A stretch of DNA of 64,000 nt, taken from assembly GCA_050260675.1 (NCBI GenBank), contig JBLNCN010000011.1, forward strand, positions 248,001-312,000. Reading direction: 5' to 3'. The notes under the pieces were generated by a model. It was not told the origin of the DNA, made no database searches, and saw only the letters and a list, made by a program, of their open reading frames with translations. Within the stretch, counting starts at the first letter, position 1. Each line of letters begins with the position of its first letter. The translations under genes were made by a program, and so were the position numbers. Origin of the DNA: JBBDIP01 sp050260675. Lineage in GTDB: Bacteria; Bacillota; Sulfobacillia; Fermentithermobacillales; Fermentithermobacillaceae. This document shows positions 52,389-61,111 of the stretch, in pieces.

Positions 52389-53489
52389 ATGAGCAGTCCC
52401 GCGCCGGTCTACCAGCATGACCTGTCGGATTTGCGATGGTTGGCGGTCAAAGCGGAGGTGGCCTCTCCGGGTGCTCTCAAGGGCAAGAAAGGGGTAAGGC
52501 TCGAGAATGGGCTCCTGACCATCCCGAACCTCGATCTTCCGTCGGGAGCCATCGAGGTCGAGATCGCCGCGCCCGGCCCCGCCTATCCAGGCATAGCATT
52601 CCGAATACTAGACCCCCTGAATTTCGACCTGGCCTACACGCAGCCCCATTGCAGCGGCCTTTGGGACGCCATCCAGTACGACCCTGTGTTCCACGGGTCA
52701 AACACTTGGCAGGTGTTCCACGGCGAGGCGTTCCAGCAGAGGGCGTCGATTCCTACGGGCGACTGGTACTCCTTCAGGGTTGAGTTTCAAGGTAATTGGG
52801 CCAGGGCGACTATTGATGGGCAACCACCACTCGTCGTCGATGGCTTGGCTAGGGCGGAGGTCCCGGGCTCAGTGGGGCTCTGGACATACCTTCCCGCCTA
52901 TTTCCGCAACTTGCGGGTCTACGGAGCCCCTATGTCGGGTTCGGAGCCACCGCGCATCGGGGCGCCTCCTCGCAGCGGCGAGCCTCTTCAGTTGAGCGGA
53001 CCTACCGTTGCAGCAGGCCTTCAGAGCGTATTGGTGGACCAGGCCTCACCTCGCGCGGCTGCTCCAAAGTTTCCGCCCGGAACGGTGACTGAATGGTTCG
53101 CCGAGAACTACGGCCTCGTCGAGGCCGAGCAAAACGGCATTCTGCTTCTGAACAGGTACTTCCCGCTGACGCTAAAAGAGGTAACACTTTCAAGGCGATT
53201 CGTGCTCGAACACGACGCCGAGATGAGGATGGCTTTCGGCTTCAGCGATGACATAGCGATCCTTCTGGATGGCGAGACGGTGTTCGCGGGTTCTCACACC
53301 TACCGTCCGACGCCGGATAGGGCGGGACGTGGCTATGTCCAGCCAGGGCAGCATAAGACAACCAAGAAGCTCCCGGCGGGAGCGCACACCGTCTCGGTCA
53401 AAGTTCGGAACTCGGAGCCCTTCGGCTGGGGACTGGCTTTCTCGATGTCAGCCGAAGGCATGGAGTTGCTCCCGGCCAACGCTTTGTAG
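52389..53489 (+). CDS. concanavalin-like (DUF1080-type) domain protein
   Basis: 366 residues, no signal peptide. Residues 1-180 form a lectin-like beta-sandwich (FDLAYTQPHCSGLWDAIQY, GDWYSFRVEFQGNWARATID, GSVGLWTYLPAYFRNLRVYG), as in DUF1080/3-keto-glycoside hydrolase-type domains. Residues 235-366 form a second beta domain (FVLEHDAEMRMAFGFSDDIA, LPAGAHTVSVKVRNSEPFGW) like accessory sugar-binding modules. A carbohydrate-related role is inferred. Start ATG 52389 follows gagagagggg. It is divergent from the DUF3795 gene. Confidence 0.65.
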   Translation: MSSPAPVYQHDLSDLRWLAVKAEVASPGALKGKKGVRLENGLLTIPNLDLPSGAIEVEIAAPGPAYPGIAFRILDPLNFDLAYTQPHCSGLWDAIQYDPVFHGSNTWQVFHGEAFQQRASIPTGDWYSFRVEFQGNWARATIDGQPPLVVDGLARAEVPGSVGLWTYLPAYFRNLRVYGAPMSGSEPPRIGAPPRSGEPLQLSGPTVAAGLQSVLVDQASPRAAAPKFPPGTVTEWFAENYGLVEAEQNGILLLNRYFPLTLKEVTLSRRFVLEHDAEMRMAFGFSDDIAILLDGETVFAGSHTYRPTPDRAGRGYVQPGQHKTTKKLPAGAHTVSVKVRNSEPFGWGLAFSMSAEGMELLPANAL

Positions 53490-53551
53490 ATCGCACCCGG
53501 TCGCCTCGGAATCATACCCCGCGTCTCATGATCATTAACATCCTCTACTCT

Positions 53552-53594
53552 ATCACGCCGTGACTACTCGGATCCGCGGGGGTCACGGCGTGAT
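53552..53594. terminator. 13-bp inverted repeat after the lectin-fold gene
   Basis: 53552-53564 and 53582-53594 pair perfectly, with a 17-base loop. It lies 62 bases past the stop of the lectin-fold gene and is followed by attatta. It may be its terminator or the first element of the hairpin-rich region. Confidence 0.55.
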
Positions 53595-53833
53595 TATTAG
53601 GAATCTAGCTATGTTTCTTCCGGTGACCATTATGTCGAAAATCCGGGGCTCCAGATGACCAATAGATCTGATCTGATCACCGGATGACCCGACTTTTCGC
53701 GGTAATAGTCATGGGAGGCTAATATAACCTGACAGCTAATAATCATCACGTGACCCACCGAAATTCGACTGGTCACGCCATGCCATATGGGAGTACACAT
53801 TGGTCACCCGGCGAGGGATATCACATCCCATTA

Positions 53834-53998
53834 GGTCGTGCGGCGACCCTTGCGGGGAGCCTTCGCCCGCCTGCCTCCATCGCGCCAGAAAATGCGGTCA
53901 CCACGTGACCAGATTTCGCCCCTGACATTGTGCCGCACGGCACAACCTTGGAGATGTTTGGTTGGGGAGGAAGCAAAGGCCCGGGAGGCAACTCCCGG
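53834..53998. other. candidate structured RNA: five hairpins in a row
   Basis: In the gene-free stretch 53490-54127, five stems follow one another: 53834-53848 (5 bp), 53852-53870 (5 bp), 53896-53910 (6 bp, ggtcac/gtgacc), 53928-53945 (7 bp, ttgtgcc/ggcacaa) and 53981-53998 (7 bp, ccgggag/ctcccgg with a gcaa loop). The last may also end spoIVA transcription. I found no RNase P, SRP, tmRNA or 6S landmarks. Strand, ends and expression are unknown. Confidence 0.35.
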
Positions 53999-54076
53999 AC
54001 CGATTGTCAGCAACTCTCCACCGTTAGTGACCTGACGCTCCTGCTTCTCTTCCGCAGAGTGATTCCGCTCGCTCCC

Positions 54077-54139
54077 AGTGGTCTTCTACAGGTTGATAGT
54101 GGTCTTCTACAGGCTGATAGTGATCTTCTACAGGATTAT
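54077..54139. repeat. three 21-bp units at the spoIVA stop
   Basis: Units 54077-54097, 54098-54118 and 54119-54139 share the core cttctacagg. The third contains the last codons and TAG stop of spoIVA (Ile-Ile-Leu-stop); the other two lie beyond the stop and repeat it as Ile-Ser-Leu-stop and Ile-Asn-Leu-stop. Confidence 0.7.
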
Positions 54140-55606
54140 GCAGATGAGCCCGCCGGATCCTTCGTTGACCACCCTGCCCAGTGTCTCCTGCATCTTGTTC
54201 CTGGCGTTTTCCGGCATCCTCGCTATCTTGGAAGTCACCCCATCAAGCACCAGGTCCTTCAGGGACTTGCCGAAGAGGTCGGTCGCCCAGATCTTGCGGG
54301 GATCATCCTCGAACTTCTCCATGAGGTAGGACACCAGTTCTTCGCCCTGCTCCTCGGTGCCGATGACCGGGTTGACCGACGTCTCCACCTCGGTCTTAAT
54401 CATGTGGATGGCCGGACCCCTGGCGCGCAGCCGCACTCCGTAGTTCCTGCCCTGCCTCACCATCTCCGGCTCCTCGAAGACCATGTCGTCGAGCAGCGGC
54501 TCCACGATGCCGTATCCGGTCTCGTCAAGTTCGCGTAGGGCCAGCGAGAACTTGTCGTAGGTCTTCTTTGCGACGGTCAGGTCTCCGACCAGGGTCAGGA
54601 GGTCGGCCTTGTCGTTCACGGTCATTCCGGCCTTCTCGCTGGTGACCTGCAGGAACGCATGGTCGCTCACTTCCAGGTCCAACGTCGCCGAACCGGTAGC
54701 CATGTCGACGCGGTCAACCTTCACCGATGCGACGTGCTCGCCCGCCTGAAGCCGCATGACGCAGGAGTCGATGTCCCGTATGCGCTTCACCGAGTTCACG
54801 GCGTCTTTGATATCGGCATCGAGCTCACCCCGCAGCCAATGGGAGCCCGACAGGGTCTGGACCCACCGCGGGATCCTGACGGTCATGTCCTTGACCGGGA
54901 ACTCGTAGAGCACCTGCTCCATTATCAAGGTGACGTCGTCCTGGTTCAGTTCCAGGGCATTAGCGGGGATGACCGGAACCCCGTACTCGCCCTCCATCTG
55001 GGTGGCGAGGTCCGAGACCTCCTTGGAGTAGGGATCCTTGCAGTTCAGGACGATGACAAACGGTTTCCCCAGCGCCGTCAGCTTTTCGACGACCTTCTTC
55101 TCAGCCTCGACGTAGGCTTCCCTGGGAAGGTCCACTATGCTCCCGTCTGTGGTAACGAGTACGCCGATGGTCGCGTGGTCGCATATGACCTTCTCGGTAC
55201 CTATCTCAGCAGCCTGGACGAAGGGGATCGGGTCCTCCAGCCAGAGAGTCTTGACCATCCTGGGCCCGTCGTCCTCAGTTATCCCCTGAGCCCCCTCCAC
55301 CGGATACCCGGTGCAGTCGACGACCTTCACTCTGAGCGACAGGTTGTCGGCGATGTCGACGGGGACGGCGTCCTCAGGGATGAACTTGGGCTCCACAGTC
55401 ATCACGGTCTTGCCCGAGCCGGCCTGCGGCATCGCGTCGATGGCGCGCTGCCTGTCGTACTCGTCTGTGATGTTGGGGAGAACGAAGAGCTCCATAAACT
55501 GCCGGATGAAGGTGGATTTCCCGACACGCATTGGGCCTACGACGCCGATGTAGATATCGCCTCCAGTGCGCCGGGCGATATCTTCGAAGATATCGAATTT
55601 CTCCAC
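54128..55606 (-). CDS. spoIVA: stage IV sporulation protein A (spore coat base-layer ATPase)
   Basis: 492 residues, the standard SpoIVA length. Walker A GPMRVGKSTFIRQFM near 24, then FVLPNITDEYDRQRAIDAMP, and the characteristic ending GGLICIIL that binds the forespore membrane through SpoVM. SpoIVA hydrolyses ATP to polymerise around the forespore and is the platform for coat and cortex assembly; it is made in the mother cell under sigma-E. The GTG start follows AGGAGG by 10 bases. It is the last gene of the leftward cluster, 222 bases after gpsA, so it probably has its own promoter. Confidence 0.97.
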   Translation of the reverse strand: MEKFDIFEDIARRTGGDIYIGVVGPMRVGKSTFIRQFMELFVLPNITDEYDRQRAIDAMPQAGSGKTVMTVEPKFIPEDAVPVDIADNLSLRVKVVDCTGYPVEGAQGITEDDGPRMVKTLWLEDPIPFVQAAEIGTEKVICDHATIGVLVTTDGSIVDLPREAYVEAEKKVVEKLTALGKPFVIVLNCKDPYSKEVSDLATQMEGEYGVPVIPANALELNQDDVTLIMEQVLYEFPVKDMTVRIPRWVQTLSGSHWLRGELDADIKDAVNSVKRIRDIDSCVMRLQAGEHVASVKVDRVDMATGSATLDLEVSDHAFLQVTSEKAGMTVNDKADLLTLVGDLTVAKKTYDKFSLALRELDETGYGIVEPLLDDMVFEEPEMVRQGRNYGVRLRARGPAIHMIKTEVETSVNPVIGTEEQGEELVSYLMEKFEDDPRKIWATDLFGKSLKDLVLDGVTSKIARMPENARNKMQETLGRVVNEGSGGLICIIL

Positions 55607-55828
55607 CTGGACTCTCCCTCCTATACACGTTCACGCTAGACTATATGCCAACCTGTCCGGGGCCTAGACCCCGGGCGAGCAGTTGAAGAACACGTTACAT
55701 AAATGAGATATGAGAACGTGCCGAAGGCTAGAACACCCAAAGGACAAGTAACTATGCTGTCATGGGAGCGATTGCGGCAATAGGCGCAACCAGGGGATCA
55801 TGGGGGACTTACAGGGGGTTAACGAGGA

Positions 55829-56821
55829 TTACTCGTGTTCGGGACGCTTGTCCCGGGACATGATGTCCGAAAGGCCTTTCCGGATGGGCATCCCGAGGTA
55901 GAGGATCTTGTAGACGACTTCGGTTATGGGCATGGTGATGCCTCTGTCGTGGGCCAGTTTGATTGCGCTTTCGACAGTCACGAACCCCTCGACGGTGTAA
56001 CCCGTCCGCGCGATGAACGACTGAACCGACTCACCCTTTCCTACCGCAATGCCGGCCTGCCTGTTGCGGGAGAGGTGGCCGGTCGACGTGAGGACCAGAT
56101 CCCCGACACCCGATAGGCCCGCGAAAGTCAGGGGATCAGCCCCAAGGGCCACTCCCAGGCGGGTGACCTCCGCGATACCCCTGGATATGATGGCGGCCTG
56201 GGCATTGTAGCCCACTCCCAGACCCTCGGCCATGCCGCAAGCCAGAGCAATGATGTTCTTGAGGGACCCGCCCAGCTCGACGCCGGCGATGTCCCAGTGG
56301 GTATAGGCGCGAAGGTACGGGGTCATGAAGGCGGACTGGGCCACCATGGCGGCCTCGGCCGACTTGGACGCCACAACAGTTGCGGCGGGAAGTTTCTTGG
56401 CGATCTCGATGGCGAAATTGGGGCCGGAAATCGCGACTACCCTGCTGTCCAATGAGGGATTGCTCCGCACCCAGGCCTCGGAAGGCCTAAGCAGCGTCTC
56501 AGGCTCAAGTCCCTTCGTGCCTGTCACGAGCGTGGCATCTGCCGGGATGAGCTGGGCGAAACGGCGGGTGACTTCCGGGAGGCCGGTGGAGGATACCGCG
56601 GAGACCACCAATTGGGCGCCTTTCAGGGCCTGCGCCGGGTCCTGAGTTGCAGTAATGGCCGGAGGAATGGGGACGCCCAGCGCGCCCGGAGCCCTCCGCT
56701 TGTTGATTGAGTCGACGACACCCTGGTCACGGTCCCACATGGTGACCTCGTATCCGGTATCCGCCAGTACCAGGGCTAGAGCAGTCCCCCACACCCCGGA
56801 CCCAATCATGCAAGCCTTCAT
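55829..56821 (-). CDS. gpsA: NAD(P)-dependent glycerol-3-phosphate dehydrogenase
   Basis: 330 residues. N-terminal Rossmann loop IGSGVWGTALALVLAD, catalytic Lys regions GTKGLEPETLLRPSEAW and NIIALACGMAEGLGVGYNA, and the C-terminal substrate domain. It makes sn-glycerol-3-phosphate from dihydroxyacetone phosphate for phospholipids. The ATG overlaps the plsY stop by 4 bases (ATGA), coupling it to the enzyme that uses its product. Confidence 0.96.
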   Translation of the reverse strand: MKACMIGSGVWGTALALVLADTGYEVTMWDRDQGVVDSINKRRAPGALGVPIPPAITATQDPAQALKGAQLVVSAVSSTGLPEVTRRFAQLIPADATLVTGTKGLEPETLLRPSEAWVRSNPSLDSRVVAISGPNFAIEIAKKLPAATVVASKSAEAAMVAQSAFMTPYLRAYTHWDIAGVELGGSLKNIIALACGMAEGLGVGYNAQAAIISRGIAEVTRLGVALGADPLTFAGLSGVGDLVLTSTGHLSRNRQAGIAVGKGESVQSFIARTGYTVEGFVTVESAIKLAHDRGITMPITEVVYKILYLGMPIRKGLSDIMSRDKRPEHE

Positions 56822-57438
56822 CTGGTTGCTCCACCCTTCTGACCAATCTTGTTCTCGGTCCCCGCAAGGAGTCGCCCGATATTGGACCTGTGCTGGTAAG
56901 TAATAAGAGCCACAAGTATGAACACGGGGATCCGCTCCCAGAGTGTGTAGCCGGGCATGAGCGACAGCAGGAACGCGGCCCACGCGCCCAGGATGCTGCC
57001 CAAGGAAACGTACTTCGTGACGACTACCGTGAGTACGAAGACCCCCAGGGCGACAGCAAGCAGCATCGGAAACGCTACCAGCACAACGCCCGCTGACGCC
57101 GCGACGCCTTTGCCCCCACGGAACTTCAGAAACACCGACCAGTTGTGGCCCGATATGGCGGCCGCGCCGGCGACAAGCGCTCCGAAGGTCCCCATGCCGA
57201 GGAACCGCAACCCCAAATACGCCGATAGAGCGCCTTTGCCCGCGTCCAAGAGCAGCACGGGGACGGCGTAAGCCGGCCCCAGGGTGCGGAGCACATTAGT
57301 CGCGCCGGTATTGCCGCTGCCCTTCTTGGTAATGTCAACCCCGCGAATCCTCGCGGCCAGAAAGCCAAACGGCACTGACCCGAGGAAGTAGGACACAACG
57401 ATCACGATTGCGAAGAGTCCCGCGTCACCGGGGTTCAT
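56818..57438 (-). CDS. plsY: glycerol-3-phosphate acyltransferase PlsY
   Basis: 206 residues, five or more helices. All three PlsY motifs are intact: GSVPFGFLAARIRGVD, KKGSGNTGATNVLR and FRGGKGVAASAGV. It transfers the acyl group from acyl-phosphate to glycerol-3-phosphate in the membrane, the first step of phosphatidic acid synthesis. It overlaps der by 4 bases upstream and gpsA by 4 bases downstream. A divergent paralogue lies at 35550-36194. Confidence 0.96.
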   Translation of the reverse strand: MNPGDAGLFAIVIVVSYFLGSVPFGFLAARIRGVDITKKGSGNTGATNVLRTLGPAYAVPVLLLDAGKGALSAYLGLRFLGMGTFGALVAGAAAISGHNWSVFLKFRGGKGVAASAGVVLVAFPMLLAVALGVFVLTVVVTKYVSLGSILGAWAAFLLSLMPGYTLWERIPVFILVALITYQHRSNIGRLLAGTENKIGQKGGATR

Positions 57439-58913
57439 TTCCGTTTCCTTCTCTGCCTTTCGCGAAACTCCATGACGATGGGCACGCCTTTCATATCGAA
57501 CCGCTTGCGAAGCTCGTTTTCAACGTAACGCTGGTACATCTCGGTCACTTTGGTCGGGTCCTTCACGAAGAACAGCACCTGGGGAGGTCTCTCCCCCACC
57601 TGCGTGGCGTAGTAGAACCTGGCCTCCTTCGGCGGCGGGCTTATCCCGGTGATCTCGCCCACAACCTGATTGAGGAGCGATGTCTCGATACGCCGTGAGA
57701 ACTGCTCGTACAGCCTCACCACTTCAGGTAGCACCTTGTCGATCCCGGCTCCGGTAAGGCATGACACAAAGAGCACTTCCGAGTAGTTGATGGGCCTGCA
57801 CTCGTGCAGGACTGCGGCCTTGAACTGGGCCCTGGACGCTTCAGCGTAGATTCCCAGGTCAGTCTTGTTTACGATAATGGCCGACGCTCTGGCGTTGCGG
57901 CGGATGTACCCGGCAATGCGCCGCTCCTGTGCTGAGGGAGCCTCGCTCCCGTCAAGGACCAAGAGGCAGACGTCGGCCCGCTTCACTGCCGAGAGAGCCC
58001 GGCCCACCGACAGCTCCTCCAGTTTCTCTCCGATTACCTTGGGGCGGCGGAGTCCGGCGGTATCAACCAGGACGAAGTCGCGGCCGTCCCACGAGAACGG
58101 GGTGTCGACAGCGTCGATAGTTGTTCCAGGCATCTTGGATACCGTCATGCGCTGGTCTTTCAGGAGCGCGTTTGTGAGGGAGGACTTGCCCACGTTAGGT
58201 TTGCCGACGATGGCCACGCGGATGGCGGCCCCTGGGCCCCTGCCGGTCGCGTCTGGCGAAACGGGCTGCGGTAACTCGCCGGGGCCCGAATCCGCCCGCG
58301 CGTCCAGGCGCCAGTCCTCGGGTGCACCGGTCAAAGCCTCGGCCGCCTCTTCCGCCCTGTCCGCCTCTTCCTCATCGTCGTCCCGGATGGGCACGAGTTC
58401 CTCGCCGTAGGCCTCGACCAGCAATCTGGATACGAGGTCCAAAAGGTCTCCAACGCCCAACCCGTGGGCCGCGGAGACGGGCACCACCTTATCGAAGCCG
58501 AGCCTATGGAACTCCAGCACCCGGTCCTCTCGGGACTGGACGTCCACCTTATTGGCCACCAGAACAAGGGGTTTCCTGGTCTTTCGCAGGTACTCGGCCA
58601 CCTCGAGATCGCCCGGAGTGAGCCCGGCCCGGACGTCCACAACGAACAGGAGGGCGTCGGCCTCTTTGAGGGCCTGCTCCACTTGAGCCTTGATGGCCCT
58701 GACCAGGTCGTCTTCTGACACGAGGTCCAATCCGCCGGTATCCAGGAGCGTAAATGCGCGGCCCTGCCACCTGACGGTCCCGTAGAGCCGGTCCCGTGTG
58801 ACGCCGCTCTGGCTATGCACTATTGACGCGCTGGCTCCCACCATCCGGTTGAAGAGCGCGGACTTGCCCACGTTGGGCCTGCCGACGATAGCTACGACAT
58901 ACTTGCGGGGCAT
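57435..58913 (-). CDS. der: ribosome-associated GTPase Der (EngA)
   Basis: 492 residues with tandem GTPase domains: G1 motifs GRPNVGKSALFNRMV near 9 and GKPNVGKSSLTNALL near 240, NKVD and NKTD base-recognition motifs, then the KH-like C-terminal domain ending RERQRRKRK. Der acts in 50S ribosome assembly. The usual length is about 440; here the linker between the GTPase domains is stretched by some 50 acidic and Gly/Pro-rich residues. Start at the ATG after AGGAGG; the longer frame is not Der-like. Confidence 0.96.
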   Translation of the reverse strand: MPRKYVVAIVGRPNVGKSALFNRMVGASASIVHSQSGVTRDRLYGTVRWQGRAFTLLDTGGLDLVSEDDLVRAIKAQVEQALKEADALLFVVDVRAGLTPGDLEVAEYLRKTRKPLVLVANKVDVQSREDRVLEFHRLGFDKVVPVSAAHGLGVGDLLDLVSRLLVEAYGEELVPIRDDDEEEADRAEEAAEALTGAPEDWRLDARADSGPGELPQPVSPDATGRGPGAAIRVAIVGKPNVGKSSLTNALLKDQRMTVSKMPGTTIDAVDTPFSWDGRDFVLVDTAGLRRPKVIGEKLEELSVGRALSAVKRADVCLLVLDGSEAPSAQERRIAGYIRRNARASAIIVNKTDLGIYAEASRAQFKAAVLHECRPINYSEVLFVSCLTGAGIDKVLPEVVRLYEQFSRRIETSLLNQVVGEITGISPPPKEARFYYATQVGERPPQVLFFVKDPTKVTEMYQRYVENELRKRFDMKGVPIVMEFRERQRRKRK

Positions 58914-58920
58914 AGGCCTC

Positions 58921-60303
58921 CTACTTATCTCCCGCGGCAAAGACTCTGGCCAAGCCTTCGGGCGACGGCTCCACGGGGATTGCCGCAAGCCCTGTTATCC
59001 CGGCCAGGTCGTCCAACTTCATGTTGTCAAGAAACCTTCTCTCGAAGAGCGCGATCCCGGGCACCAGCAGGGCATCGTACCTGCCGGGATGCTGCCGCAT
59101 CAGGGCCAGCGCCGCCGCGGCGATGTCCTGGCCCGTGAGAAGCCCGGTCACGGTGACAGTGTCTCCGTAGAAAACGTTCCTCACCGGGCACACCGACACT
59201 CGGTCTTCGAGGCCCAGGTAATGCACGGCCTTCTCGATCTCAGCTGCAGAGATCAGGCCAGTTATGGCGATGGCGCGACCGACATCCGGCCGGAACGACA
59301 CACCGGATAACCCCGATTCACCCGGCGCGAGGGCTCGGCCGCGTCCGGACGCCTTCCCTTCCAGCATGGCCTTCGCCCTGGGCAGGCCATTCCTGAACTC
59401 AGGCACAATGCCGATTCCGTTCTCGTACTGGTGAAACTCGCCGTAGTACTCGTAGGGTGGGAACTCCCGGCCTGCGACGATGTAGAACTCGTCGGCTGCG
59501 TGGACCCAGGCGTCACCGGTCCGTTCCCGAATGCCGCTCGCGTAGTTTTCTATGAGGTCCACAGTTTCCCCTGCCCACGCCGGGTCGATAGGCGGCGACG
59601 GGGGCTTTTCCCGGTACCTGGTATACACGGCTGGGACAACTCCGACCGAGACCATGTTGGGTCCCAGGGACTCCAGGTCCCTCAAAGTTCGGAGGAGGTT
59701 TTGGCCGTCATTTATGCCCTTGAGCAGCACTATCTGAGCGTGCAGCCTGATGCCCAACTGGGACAGTCGTCGCAAGTGCTCCATGACGTCGGACGCCCTC
59801 GGGTTCCGCATGAGCTCTTGTCGAAGGGCCGGGTCCGTGGTGTGGACTGAAACGCGGAGCGGCGAAAGCCGCTGCTCCTCTAGCCTCTGCCAATCTTCTT
59901 CGGTGAGGTTCGTCAGGCTTATGAAGTTACCGTAGAGAAAGGACATCCGGTAGTCGTCGTCACGCACGTGGAGGGTCCTTCGCATCTCTTTGGGGATCTG
60001 GCGCACGAAGCAGAACTTGCAGTTGTTCGCGCATTCCTTGATGCGGTCGAAGATGGGCTGAACGAAGGTCACGCCGAGCGGCTCGTCCGGATCCTTGTCA
60101 ACCTGAAATGCCTGTTCTTCGCCGTTTCTCTTGCGGATTAGGAGGGTCAGGTCTTCTTCTGAGGTGAGGAACCGGAAGTCTAGCTCATCCCGAAGGGTGC
60201 ACCCGTTGACCTCCACGATCCTGTCGCCGGGCTCGATCTCCAGGTAGGCCGCGAGGCTGCCCTCACTGACCTCCCGGACGATCCCGCCCTCTTTCCGCGC
60301 CAT
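58921..60303 (-). CDS. DUF512 protein: PDZ plus radical-SAM-like Fe-S domain
   Basis: 460 residues. A PDZ-like N-terminus (VREVSEGSLAAYLEIEPGDR) is followed by a Cys cluster CANNCKFCFVRQIPKEMRRT (CxxxCxxC of the radical SAM type), the conserved DDYRMSFLYGNFISLTNL, and a DUF512 C-terminal domain. This matches a conserved Bacillota family of putative Fe-S oxidoreductases with no proven reaction. It is often found next to der, as here (7 bases). Its first 14 codons overlap the DUF3189 gene. Confidence 0.92.
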   Translation of the reverse strand: MARKEGGIVREVSEGSLAAYLEIEPGDRIVEVNGCTLRDELDFRFLTSEEDLTLLIRKRNGEEQAFQVDKDPDEPLGVTFVQPIFDRIKECANNCKFCFVRQIPKEMRRTLHVRDDDYRMSFLYGNFISLTNLTEEDWQRLEEQRLSPLRVSVHTTDPALRQELMRNPRASDVMEHLRRLSQLGIRLHAQIVLLKGINDGQNLLRTLRDLESLGPNMVSVGVVPAVYTRYREKPPSPPIDPAWAGETVDLIENYASGIRERTGDAWVHAADEFYIVAGREFPPYEYYGEFHQYENGIGIVPEFRNGLPRAKAMLEGKASGRGRALAPGESGLSGVSFRPDVGRAIAITGLISAAEIEKAVHYLGLEDRVSVCPVRNVFYGDTVTVTGLLTGQDIAAAALALMRQHPGRYDALLVPGIALFERRFLDNMKLDDLAGITGLAAIPVEPSPEGLARVFAAGDK

Positions 60304-61111
60304 TGATCCAGACTACCTCCCCTTTTTGCTGCCCTTCATTATCCTTCCACCTGCGGGAGAGGTCAAGGCAGCGCCTGACCGCCTCTTGCATGTCCGGGAT
60401 CCGCCTTCCGAGCGAGGCGGCGATTATCTGTCTTCCGGGCCACACCATCCTACACCGCCTGGACGCGAAACCGCCGCACCTTGCGGGCACGTCCAAGAAC
60501 CCTCGCACGCTGCATATGCAGGCCTTCGCATTGGGAGAGGCAACCTCGATCAGGTCGCACAGCGGTTTTTCAACTCTCGCAGACAGCCAACCGGTGCCCA
60601 TGGCGTATACCTCTGATCCATAGGCGTCGATCCCGATACGGACCGGGACGCCGATGTCCTTGCTCTCGCGGCGGTCGAAAAAGGGGAGATCGCACAGGTC
60701 GTCGCCGTCCTTAACGCGACCCAGGTGGAGCGAGGCCGCCAGCACCGAGGAGTGAGTACCTGCGTAGCATGCGTAGAAGATCCGGTTAGGGGGAGCGACG
60801 GCCCCACCATTGACGGCCCCACCGTTGGCGGCCCCACCATCGGCGGCCCCCTCATGGGCGGCCCCCTCATGGGCGGCCCCCCTGCCGCCATCCCCCTCAT
60901 AGAGGGATAGGACGTTCTCAGCCACCTTCACCGCCAAGGGTGACGGCACCACACCCCAGAGCAGATACGCTCGGCCGATTCGGGCGGCAAATCCGGAGCG
61001 CCCCTCCCTGGCTATGGGGGCGTGGCCGAAGCGATCTTCGTGGGCGGCGAAGGCCGCTTCCCTCGTCTGCCCGACGATAACGGTCGAGCCCACGTCAGCG
61101 TAGTGAGTCAA
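60263..61111 (-). CDS. DUF3189 protein with repeat-containing linker
   Basis: About 282 residues. An N-terminal domain (STVIVGQTREAAFAAHEDRF, then GRAYLLWGVVPSPLAVKVAE) is joined by a Gly/Ala-rich repeat linker (near 75-105) to a DUF3189 domain (IFYACYAGTHSSVLAASLHL, LCDLPFFDRRESKDIGVPVR). DUF3189 is found in spore-forming clostridia and has no known function. The TTG start overlaps the stop of the capping-subunit gene. The last 14 codons overlap the DUF512 gene. The linker is encoded by 15-base tandem repeats. Confidence 0.8.
   Translation of the reverse strand: MTHYADVGSTVIVGQTREAAFAAHEDRFGHAPIAREGRSGFAARIGRAYLLWGVVPSPLAVKVAENVLSLYEGDGGRGAAHEGAAHEGAADGGAANGGAVNGGAVAPPNRIFYACYAGTHSSVLAASLHLGRVKDGDDLCDLPFFDRRESKDIGVPVRIGIDAYGSEVYAMGTGWLSARVEKPLCDLIEVASPNAKACICSVRGFLDVPARCGGFASRRCRMVWPGRQIIAASLGRRIPDMQEAVRRCLDLSRRWKDNEGQQKGEVVWINGAERGRDRPGGQ
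60797..60886. repeat. six 15-bp units coding for the DUF3189 linker
   Basis: Units start at 60797, 60812, 60827, 60842, 60857 and 60872, with the core ggcggccccctcatg. All stay in frame (five codons each), giving Gly-Ala-Ala/Val-x-Gly-type pentads. Length variation between strains is likely and would not break the frame. Confidence 0.9.

Noticed and set aside
53490..54127. RNase P RNA, SRP RNA, tmRNA or 6S RNA
   Set aside because: None of their conserved sequence blocks was found on either strand.
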